DNA of 40,839 nt from the NCBI GenBank assembly GCA_017629575.1, contig JAGBWX010000104.1, forward strand, positions 1-40,839. Direction: 5' to 3'. The stretch comes from Spirochaetales bacterium. Lineage in GTDB: Bacteria; Spirochaetota; Spirochaetia; Sphaerochaetales; Sphaerochaetaceae. Below are positions 23,401 to 29,027 of this stretch, in pieces (positions within the stretch are counted from its first letter, which is position 1; the number at the start of each line of letters is the position of its first letter). A program made the position numbers and the translations under genes. The notes beneath the pieces are model-generated. The model had not been told where the DNA came from. It was given only the letters and a program-made list of their open reading frames with translations, and searched no databases.

Positions 23401-23705
23401 TCTCTTGCATCAATACAAGGCTTTGCAATCTCTAGATGGTCCATGATCTGGACTGTCTTGAGCTCCATGAATCTAGCGCCAACAAGGTAGCTAGTTACAA
23501 TATTCTGAGCGAGCTGAGTATGGGGACCTGCTGCAGGACCAACTGGAGTTGTGCAGCACTGGTTGAATACTTTTACAGTCTTGTCACCCTTGTCTGAGTA
23601 GAATTCCTCTCTTGGTATACCGAAGACTGAATTCTGATTTCTGTACTCTCCAACAATTCTCTCAAGAAGTTCGGAGAAGGAAACTGGTCTCATGATATCT
23701 GCCAT
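20451..23705 (-). CDS. ygfK: YgfK, large iron-sulfur flavoprotein with His/Cys-rich insert
   Basis: A 1084-residue homologue of E. coli YgfK (putative selenate reductase subunit; role in purine catabolism). Residues 1-450: dihydropyrimidine/dihydroorotate dehydrogenase-like FMN barrel (MSVGYNLEGIKQEKMQIY, STMHGCPPKEIEAI, VKLNPTLLGYD). About 455-530: N-terminal glutamate synthase-like FeS segment (CVAPCVEACPIHQPIP, CDHQCQLHC). About 545-835: FAD and NAD(P) folds (IGAGPAGLSAAYF, VIGGGNTAMDAARMAKR). Residues 847-906: five 12-residue repeats rich in Cys, His and Asp. About 945-1010: two [4Fe-4S] clusters (CVECSYLCNKCVEVCP, CNECGNCATFCP). ATG 23705 is preferred over ATG 23711 because GGAGGG abuts the latter. 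Promoter and tandem operator lie upstream; ssnA follows. Confidence 0.93.
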   Translation of the reverse strand: MADIMRPVSFSELLERIVGEYRNQNSVFGIPREEFYSDKGDKTVKVFNQCCTTPVGPAAGPHTQLAQNIVTSYLVGARFMELKTVQIMDHLEIAKPCIDARDEGHNVEWSTEYTLEKAYDEYLKAWIILHILESAMKKAVIEKPSFIFNMSVGYNLEGIKQEKMQIYIDSMIDAGKKPLFDAYIKEAREMLKDGLFEMTDLEGSEDAVIASLDKISKNISPSVTVSTMHGCPPKEIEAICSYLLTEKKLDVFVKLNPTLLGYDTVRGILDSLGFNNIELARSAFEHDLQLKDAKEMLHRLVELAAKEGRGFGVKLTNTLGNVNPKDVLPGDERYMSGRTLLPISTRVALVLSEEFNGKLPVSYSGGASALSAKDILESGIHPITLATDMLKPGGYMRMKQIAEVLYQSKGWDMDYIDIAKLKKLVDKASDPEGIVSKDFRGDNKAKVGTPLELFDCYVAPCVEACPIHQPIPDYIALAGEGRISEALALIYMTNALPNITGWICDHQCQLHCTRMDYEGAVQIREVKRICAEQGFEDYKKEIWGGKDEPADVKAAVIGAGPAGLSAAYFLASAGFDTHVFEKEPNAGGVVMNIIPEFRIPAAAVQKDIDFVEAQGAKFHFSAKKSVDELKAEGFDYVFVSIGADKSNDPGVTGNGRRESAISFLYRAKHGEDIDLGKDVVVIGGGNTAMDAARMAKRIKGVENVTIIYRRSMSEMPADREEYIMAKNDGIKFVFLANPADLTDGIMTVKEMELGEKDASGRRRPVDTGRTFKLDCSYIISAIGEKADPAVLKALGADEEKANVFVIGDTKTGPSTVVRCIASARDAVDKAIDSVYEKMLEGEDDDDCCCGHDHDEEHVCTCGHDHDEDHECCCGHDHDEDHECTCGHDHGEDHECTCGHDHEEEEEESEEAMIEAENKFFASIRSKKAKITLPAELGAKDFLKIEASRCVECSYLCNKCVEVCPNRANVALDMRESGIFEDPFQILHLDAYCNECGNCATFCPHSGGPYLKKFTLFSRMDDFENSENSGFLADGEKLTIRYAGNIIKGEINDDGFVEADVPDEIKAMIAEVFISYPYLLGPVEE
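20988..21167 (-). repeat. Five 36-bp in-frame repeats encoding a His/Cys/Asp metal-binding-like insert
   Basis: Within ygfK, five tandem 36-bp units encode CCCGHDHDEEHV, CTCGHDHDEDHE, CCCGHDHDEDHE, CTCGHDHGEDHE and CTCGHDHEEEEE (residues 847-906). They sit in the linker between the FAD/NAD domain and the C-terminal ferredoxin domain. The units differ at synonymous positions, so the array is not a very recent expansion. CxCGHDHD resembles Ni/Zn-binding His-Cys tails of metallochaperones. Confidence 0.93.
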
Positions 23706-23738
23706 ATGCATCCCTCCATGTATTTGTCTACTAATTCA

Positions 23739-23766
23739 ATTCTACAACAGATTGAAATGTAGTCAA
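23739..23766 (-). promoter_or_regulatory. Promoter of ygfK-ssnA
   Basis: On the - strand TTGACT (-35, 23761-23766), 16-bp spacer, TAGAAT (-10, 23739-23744). A degenerate second copy of the tandem heptamer element (23743-23759) overlaps the spacer, and the good copy sits 8 bp upstream of the -35. Confidence 0.7.
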
Positions 23767-23774
23767 ATTAATTC

Positions 23775-23791
23775 TGCAACAGATTGCAACA
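23775..23791 (-). promoter_or_regulatory. Tandem heptamer operator upstream of ygfK
   Basis: On the - strand TGTTGCA-ATC-TGTTGCA, a perfect direct repeat with 10-bp period ending 8 bp before the -35. A 20-bp near-copy (at 23741 compared with 23773, 32 bp apart, about three helical turns) lies in the promoter spacer. It has the same geometry as the site at 26110-26126. Confidence 0.7.
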
Positions 23792-23798
23792 TTCAAAA

Positions 23799-23830
23799 GA
23801 AAAAGGGCCAGACATTTTTCAGTCTAGCCC
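23799..23830 (-). terminator. Terminator after the broken DUF4190-like gene
   Basis: On the - strand GGGCTAGAC paired with GTCTGGCCC (one wobble), followed by TTTTTCTTTT. It isolates the ygfK promoter from upstream transcription. Confidence 0.82.
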
Positions 23831-23850
23831 TACCATAAGCCTTAATTTTT

Positions 23851-24162
23851 TTAAAAAAGGAACATGAATGGCACTGTGAATGCAATGCCGATTCCGAAGA
23901 CAAGAAGCGCAAGTTTTACAGAGGAAAGGATTAAGCCAATCAAACCCAATACATAACCTGCAGATAGAAGGGATGTCTTCACGCCTTCATTCTTCAGTCT
24001 TCCACCCTTTACGACAGAGATGATTCCCAGAACAAAGCCAACAATGCCGAATCCCTCAAGCACCAATACTGCAAGCAGAGATAGTAAACCTCAAATAAAA
24101 GTTGTCTGTCCAGGATCTTTTCCATTATCCTCGTTCTGAGGAGGTTCATAATATTCACTCAT
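23851..24162 (-). pseudogene. DUF4190-like small membrane protein interrupted by an in-frame TGA
   Basis: From ATG 24162 one frame runs to 23851 with a single TGA at codon 24 (24091-24093). The part before it is a polar leader (MSEYYEPPQNEDNGKDPG, then QTTFI). The part after it has two hydrophobic segments around GGRLKNEG. The layout mirrors the intact neighbour at 24250-24576 (polar leader, then FVLSILS..., KVSKLKNRG, second helix pair), so both halves belong to one gene. A nonsense mutation (for example TGG to TGA) is the simplest reading. Recoding as selenocysteine is possible in principle because selD is nearby, but the codon falls inside a membrane segment and no convincing SECIS hairpin follows. 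A sequencing error is also possible. Function unknown. Confidence 0.7.
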
Positions 24163-24249
24163 AGCATCAAGTTACCATTGATAATCGCGTCAATCAAGCG
24201 ATTTAAGACAAGTACATACAATCCACATCTTGCCCCATTTTTACACACA

Positions 24250-24576
24250 TCAATCGAACAATTCGTAAAGAATGTGTGACGAATGAACAGATTCAATCAT
24301 TGCAAATGAGAAGATGATCAATGCAAATAGCGCAATCACAAGTACAGATAGTACGATGCCAATGATGCTCATTGTATAGCTTGCTGTGATCATAGAGCTC
24401 TTCTGGCCCCTATTCTTCAGCTTAGATACCTTAACCAGTGCGATGATTGAAAGCACAAGGCCAACTAAGCCTGGTGCAACAATAGATAGAATCGAGAGCA
24501 CAAAAGGTGCAGTTTCTCCTTCATGTCTATTCTCCGGCTCTCCCTGATAAGGGTGTCCTGTATATTCATTTTCCAT
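24250..24576 (-). CDS. DUF4190-like small membrane protein
   Basis: A 108-residue protein with a polar, Glu/Gly/Pro-rich N-terminus (1-25) and two hydrophobic hairpins. A basic loop, KVSKLKNRGQKSS, in the middle is typical of DUF4190-type proteins. ATG 24576 follows TTAGGAGG. A related, broken copy lies 88 bp downstream, so this is a tandem duplication. The family is found in many bacteria and has no established function. Confidence 0.75.
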   Translation of the reverse strand: MENEYTGHPYQGEPENRHEGETAPFVLSILSIVAPGLVGLVLSIIALVKVSKLKNRGQKSSMITASYTMSIIGIVLSVLVIALFALIIFSFAMIESVHSSHILYELFD

Positions 24577-24690
24577 AAATTAGCCTCCTAATTTTGTTAC
24601 TTTAATTATAACTCTATAAGTTTAATAGGAAAAGCATTTAATTTGCAGATTATTCACCAATATGGTGTAAAAAAGATATATCATCTAAAT

Positions 24691-25230
24691 ATGGAAAGAC
24701 TAAAAGAGTATACCGTAGCACCTTTGGAAGCAACATCTCAAACTCCTGAGGCAATCATCTCAGGCATCCTTGATGATGAGATTAAGGCAAGGATGATTAA
24801 AGTCATCAAAATTGAGGCTCCAATTCGTCAATCGCTTCTTTATAAGAGAACGATAAATTCTTTCTCTCTACAGAAGGTTGGCTCTAGAATTCTTCAAAAA
24901 TTTGATGAAATAGCCACAAGTCTTGATTTTGACTATATCGAAGAAAATGGCGAAAAGGTATATATCTTTGGAGAATCTCAATTCTTCAGACCTACTCCAG
25001 ACTCCGAGGTAAGGTACTCTTATCAGATTCCATACATAGAAGGCGCAAACTGTATTCTCCACATCCTTGAATCTAGAGATAAATCCTCTTACACCCAGAA
25101 AGAGCTTTCATATATCTTTGCAGAGACAATGGGCTACCAGAAGCTGGGTGCAAAGGTATTGGAGCTCTTTAAGGAGTCGCTAAAGGATCAAAGAATCAAG
25201 AAGAACAAAAATGGAAGAGTACAGAAATAA
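24691..25230 (+). CDS. Stand-alone DUF3320-like domain protein
   Basis: About 179 residues from ATG 24691. The motif IEAPIRQSLLYKRTINSF followed by KVGSRILQKFDEIATSL resembles DUF3320, a domain normally found at the C-terminus of large superfamily I helicases of restriction or defence type (pattern EaPI-hydrophobic-RR, then G-R-hydrophobic). A second copy-like stretch (ILESRDKSSYTQKELSYIFAETMGYQKLGAKVLELF) suggests two winged-helix-like units. No helicase part is present. The start is uncertain: no good ribosome binding site precedes ATG 24691, and a TTG at 24643 would add 16 residues. It overlaps the following HD-domain gene by 20 bp. Either a helicase remnant or an independent DNA-binding protein; function unknown. 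Confidence 0.6.
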   Translation: MERLKEYTVAPLEATSQTPEAIISGILDDEIKARMIKVIKIEAPIRQSLLYKRTINSFSLQKVGSRILQKFDEIATSLDFDYIEENGEKVYIFGESQFFRPTPDSEVRYSYQIPYIEGANCILHILESRDKSSYTQKELSYIFAETMGYQKLGAKVLELFKESLKDQRIKKNKNGRVQK

Positions 25231-26083
25231 GCGCCTTTATAAGATATATGAAAATAAGGTATCGCAAATAGAGACGCTTCCTGAGTCTAGGACAATATTC
25301 AAATCAGAAAGAGCTCAGACTGAAATTCTATATTCAGAATCCGGGGATACTACTCTTATAATCGCTGGAGAAGAATATAAGGGAAGCTTCTATTTAGCAT
25401 CAGAGCTGTTGGAGGAATGGATTCTTCCCCTACTTGTAGAAGGATATTCACCTTCTCTCTGGAATCTTTCACCAATAGATTCCAGCTATATAAATGAACG
25501 TATCCTACCTATGTATGATAACTTTGATGGAGCCCATCAAAGAGACCATGCAATATCGGTAATCGATGCAAGCTTAGCTGCTGCAAAAGACTTGGGAGTA
25601 AACCCTGAAATCTGCTACATTGTTGCAGCCTTCCATGATATCGGACTCACTATATCCAGAGAATTTCACCACACAGAGTCAGCTAGGCTATTTAGGGAAA
25701 ATGAGTATATTAAGTCTCTGCTTTCTGACCAAATCATAAATCTGATTGCCCAAGCCATCGAAGATCACAGAGCATCTAGCAAGAATCTCCCAAGAAGCAT
25801 CTTTGGGATAATCGTTGCCGATTCAGATAGGCTTCTAGAGCCAAGAACTGTTGTCTCAAGGACTATAAAGTTCGGAATTGCAAGATATTCCTCCTCTTTT
25901 GATATGCAATTGGAAAGATGCTATGACCACATTAGTAAAAAATACTCCCGAGAGGGCTATTTAAAATACTATCTCCCTACAATACAAGATATTAACAATC
26001 GCGAAAAACTTTACAAACTTGCAGAGGACAAAAAAGCGTTCTCAAAATTTTTCGATGAAATATATCAAGAAATTGTAAAATAA
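25211..26083 (+). CDS. HD-domain phosphohydrolase-like protein
   Basis: A 290-residue protein. Residues 1-90 form a poorly defined domain with several beta strands. From about 105 on comes an HD domain with His113 (HQRDHA), His142-Asp143 (FHDIG) and a downstream Asp (IVADSDRL, about residue 207), the set expected for a metal-dependent phosphohydrolase. HHTESARLF adds further histidines. HD proteins hydrolyse nucleotides or other phosphate esters; the substrate cannot be read from the sequence. It overlaps the DUF3320-like gene by 20 bp, so the two are cotranslated. Confidence 0.75.
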   Translation: MEEYRNKRLYKIYENKVSQIETLPESRTIFKSERAQTEILYSESGDTTLIIAGEEYKGSFYLASELLEEWILPLLVEGYSPSLWNLSPIDSSYINERILPMYDNFDGAHQRDHAISVIDASLAAAKDLGVNPEICYIVAAFHDIGLTISREFHHTESARLFRENEYIKSLLSDQIINLIAQAIEDHRASSKNLPRSIFGIIVADSDRLLEPRTVVSRTIKFGIARYSSSFDMQLERCYDHISKKYSREGYLKYYLPTIQDINNREKLYKLAEDKKAFSKFFDEIYQEIVK

Positions 26084-26109
26084 TTTAGGTTTACATCAGT
26101 TTTTATTTT

Positions 26110-26126
26110 TGTTGCTTTTTGTTGCA
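26110..26126 (+). promoter_or_regulatory. Tandem heptamer operator upstream of the PLP enzyme
   Basis: TGTTGCT-TTT-TGTTGCA, direct repeat with a 10-bp period (13 of 14 bases identical), ending exactly 8 bp before the -35. It has the same element, orientation and spacing as upstream of ygfK. Confidence 0.7.
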
Positions 26127-26134
26127 ACTTTTTC

Positions 26135-26162
26135 TTTACAACCTTTTTTATAGGCTTATACT
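26135..26162 (+). promoter_or_regulatory. Promoter of the PLP enzyme gene
   Basis: TTTACA (26135-26140), 16-bp spacer, TATACT (26157-26162). The ribosome binding site AGGAGG (26173-26178) begins only 11 bp after the -10, so the leader is short. Confidence 0.7.
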
Positions 26163-26185
26163 GGAGTTAGCTAGGAGGCAAACAC

Positions 26186-27649
26186 ATGCTTATCAACTTA
26201 GAAAAACACCCAGAAATCATAAAGAAAAATGCAGAAAGATGTAAGGAAAAGGGAATCACACTCCCAACATTCAAGCAAATGAAGAATCCTGCTCTCATTC
26301 CTGACAGCGTAAAGGAAAACCTCAAGAAGGCAGGCCTTTGGGATGTTAATCCAGTTAACCTCTATAGAATCAACTGGCACAATGAGCCTAAGGAAGCTGG
26401 CGGCCTCTACAATGACGTAAACTTCATTGAAATCCCTAGAGAAATTACAGGAACTAAGGCTAGAGTTTTAGCACTCGCTGGCAAGTGGTTCCCTTGTGGA
26501 GTACATAAGGTAGGCGCAACATACGCATGTCTCGCACCAGCACTCGTAACAGGTAACTTTGACGCAGTTGAGCAGCAGGCAGTATGGCCATCAACAGGCA
26601 ACTACTGCAGAGGCGGCGCATATAACTCAGCTCTCCTCGGATGTAAGAGCATCGCGATCCTTCCTGAAGACATGTCACAGGAAAGATTCAATTGGCTCAA
26701 GACTGTAGCTGGCGAAATCATCGCAACTCCAGGCTGTGAATCAAACGTTAAGGAAATCTTCGACAAGTGCCATGAACTCGATGCAGAGAGAGGCAAGCAC
26801 ATTGTTATCTTCAACCAGTTCGAACAGTTCGAAAACTACCTCTGGCACTATGAAATCACAGGTTCTGCTATCATCGAAGTACTTGAAAAGCTCGGTGTAA
26901 AGGCAGAGAACGTAAAGGGATACGCATCTTCAACAGGTTCAGGCGGAACACTCGCTGCTGGCGACCACCTCAAGGACGTATATCCAAACATCAAGATTGG
27001 TGCTGGTGAAGCTCTCCAGTGTCCTACACTCCTGAGAAACGGCTTTGGCGGACATAGAATCGAAGGCATCGGCGACAAGCACGTTCCATGGATCCACAAC
27101 GTAAAGAACACTGATATGATCCTCGCTATCGATGACCAGGATTGTATGAACATCTACAGACTCTTCAATGAGCCAGCAGGTATTGAGTATCTCAAGTCAA
27201 TCGGCATCAAGGACGAAGACATTGAGAACCTCCAGCTCTTCGGCATCTCAGGCATCGGCAACATGCTTTCAGCAATCAAGATGGCTAAGTACTATGAAAT
27301 GGAAGAAGATGATGTTGTATTCACAATCCTCACAGACTCTTCAGTCATGTATAAGTCACGTCTCTTAGAGCTTGACGAGCAGCTCGGACCATTCAATTTC
27401 ACAGAAGCAGCTAAGGTTCATGCAGCTTCACTTCTGCATCAGGGCATCGACAACGCTCTCGAGCTTACATACTACGAACGTCTCAGAGTACACAACCTCA
27501 AGTACTATACATGGGTTGAACAGCAGGGCAAGACATATGATGAACTGAACAGACAGTGGTATGACAGAGACTACTGGAAGTCAATTCCAAGAATGCTTGA
27601 TGAAATCGACAAGCTTATTGAGGAATTCAACAAGATAATTACAGGCTAA
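26186..27649 (+). CDS. Fold-type II PLP-dependent enzyme of unknown reaction, highly expressed
   Basis: A 487-residue enzyme related to the cysteine synthase/threonine synthase/diaminopropionate ammonia-lyase group. The likely Schiff-base Lys108 is in FPCGVHKVGATYA, and the phosphate-binding STGNYCRGG is at residues 136-144. A Gly-rich SSTGSGGTLAAGD follows at about 250. It has a ~90-residue N-terminal extension and a long C-terminal tail rich in Tyr/Trp compared with classical members, and it is not YgeX (about 400 aa, different motifs). Codon use is strongly skewed to C-ending and AAG codons, unlike neighbours, pointing to very high expression. Promoter and operator match those of ygfK. It may supply the amino acid lyase step missing from this purine cluster, but that is inference. 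Confidence 0.8.
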   Translation: MLINLEKHPEIIKKNAERCKEKGITLPTFKQMKNPALIPDSVKENLKKAGLWDVNPVNLYRINWHNEPKEAGGLYNDVNFIEIPREITGTKARVLALAGKWFPCGVHKVGATYACLAPALVTGNFDAVEQQAVWPSTGNYCRGGAYNSALLGCKSIAILPEDMSQERFNWLKTVAGEIIATPGCESNVKEIFDKCHELDAERGKHIVIFNQFEQFENYLWHYEITGSAIIEVLEKLGVKAENVKGYASSTGSGGTLAAGDHLKDVYPNIKIGAGEALQCPTLLRNGFGGHRIEGIGDKHVPWIHNVKNTDMILAIDDQDCMNIYRLFNEPAGIEYLKSIGIKDEDIENLQLFGISGIGNMLSAIKMAKYYEMEEDDVVFTILTDSSVMYKSRLLELDEQLGPFNFTEAAKVHAASLLHQGIDNALELTYYERLRVHNLKYYTWVEQQGKTYDELNRQWYDRDYWKSIPRMLDEIDKLIEEFNKIITG

Positions 27650-27659
27650 TAGCCATAGA

Positions 27660-27684
27660 GGGCCGTCAATCCGGCCCTTTTTTT
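27660..27684 (+). terminator. Intergenic terminator between the two PLP enzyme genes
   Basis: Stem GGGCCG (27660-27665) / CGGCCC (27672-27677), then seven T. It lies between the PLP enzyme and the threonine synthase-like gene only 20 bp before the latter's start codon, so it is likely to reduce, not abolish, downstream transcription. Confidence 0.88.
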
Positions 27685-27703
27685 CAATATAGGAGTAAAT
27701 AGT

Positions 27704-28924
27704 ATGCGTTTCAGATATATCTGCTCAGATTGTGGCAGAGTCTATGATACAGAAGATTTAATGTACCAGTGCCCAGTTTGCGCAAAAGAAAACGATGGCA
27801 CATCCTTCTCAAAGGGCAATCTCATTGTTGAGCTCTCAGAGGAAGTATTGAGAACAGCAAGAGAAAAGGATCATGTTACACCAAATGACTTCTATCCTTA
27901 CCCTAACGACAATGAAAAAGAGTATCCAATCGGAGTTACACCTTTGATGAAACCAGAGCGCTTAGCTCTTGAGCTTGGCACTCCTAACCTTCTCTTCAAG
28001 CTCGACAGCCAGCTAATCTCTGGTTCTTTCAAGGATAGAGCAAGCTATGAAGTAGCACTCCAGGCAAGAGCTCTTGGCGAGAAGAAGATAGCACTAGCTT
28101 CCACTGGCAATGCAGGCGCAGCAATGTCTGCAGTAGGCGCAGCAATGGGCTTGGATATCATCCTCTTTGTTCCTGCTTCAGCTCCAATTAATAAGCTTAT
28201 GCAGTCAGTTTTATATGGGGCTAAGGTTGTTCCAGTAAAAGGAAGCTATGATGATGCATTCAAGCTCTCAATTGCATATACAAACCTCAAGGGTGGTATC
28301 AACAGAAACACTGCATATAACCCAATGACAATTGAAGGCAAGAAGTCTATTTCAATCGAGCTCTTTGAGCAGATGGGCAGAAGTATCCCAGATGCAGTAT
28401 ACGTACCAGTTGGCGATGGCTGTATTATTGCTGGCGTTGCCAAGGGATTTATTGACCTCAAGAGAGCTGGTCTGATCGAGAAGCTTCCTAGAATCATCTG
28501 CTGTCAGAGCACAGAATCCGCTGCTATTACAAATGCAATCAACAGTGAAGACTACTCAGAGTTCAATGCAACAACCAGAGCTGACTCCATTTCTGTTGGT
28601 CTTCCTGCAAATGGCAGAATGGCTCGCCGCTATGTCATTGAGTCTGAGGGTTGGGCTGTTACTGTAACAGACCAGGAAATCCTCGATAGCCAGCTTGAGC
28701 TCACATCAAAAGCAGGTGTACTTGCAGAGCCAGCTGCAGCTTGCGCATATGCAGCATTCAAGAAGGATAAGGAAAACTTCAAGTCCAAGCTCGGAGAGAA
28801 CGCAACAGCTGTTGTACTTCTCACAGGCTCTGGATTTAAAGATATGAAAGCTTTTGATGGCAGAGTATCTCTTCCAAATGCCATCGAAAACAGCGAAGAA
28901 GAAGTTGCAAAGCTTCCTTTCTAA
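27704..28924 (+). CDS. Threonine synthase-like PLP enzyme with N-terminal zinc ribbon
   Basis: A 406-residue fold-type II PLP enzyme. The N-terminal zinc ribbon has Cys7/Cys10 and Cys23/Cys26. The Schiff-base lysine is in SGSFKDRA (Lys110), the phosphate loop is ASTGNAGAAM (132-141), and a C-terminal LLTGSGFKD closes the fold. This matches threonine synthase (ThrC) of the zinc-ribbon type, which converts O-phosphohomoserine to threonine. No other threonine genes are near, and it follows a different PLP enzyme by 54 bp, so a catabolic role (threonine, cysteate or diaminopropionate-like substrates) is an alternative. ATG 27704 follows TAGGAG. No separate promoter is visible, so it depends on readthrough of the terminator upstream. 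Confidence 0.82.
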   Translation: MRFRYICSDCGRVYDTEDLMYQCPVCAKENDGTSFSKGNLIVELSEEVLRTAREKDHVTPNDFYPYPNDNEKEYPIGVTPLMKPERLALELGTPNLLFKLDSQLISGSFKDRASYEVALQARALGEKKIALASTGNAGAAMSAVGAAMGLDIILFVPASAPINKLMQSVLYGAKVVPVKGSYDDAFKLSIAYTNLKGGINRNTAYNPMTIEGKKSISIELFEQMGRSIPDAVYVPVGDGCIIAGVAKGFIDLKRAGLIEKLPRIICCQSTESAAITNAINSEDYSEFNATTRADSISVGLPANGRMARRYVIESEGWAVTVTDQEILDSQLELTSKAGVLAEPAAACAYAAFKKDKENFKSKLGENATAVVLLTGSGFKDMKAFDGRVSLPNAIENSEEEVAKLPF

Positions 28925-28954
28925 TTCACCTCTCCAAATATTACCTTTCAAGTT

Positions 28955-28988
28955 GAACGGCGCCCAAAAACAGGCGCCGTTCTATTTT
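28955..28988. terminator. Bidirectional terminator
   Basis: Perfect stem GAACGGCGCC (28955-28964) / GGCGCCGTTC (28973-28982) between the convergent threonine synthase-like and M81 genes. T-rich on the + strand side (TATTTTTAT). Confidence 0.88.
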
Positions 28989-29027
28989 TATCTAACTATA
29001 TATAAAAGCAAGATTTATTAATTTAAA

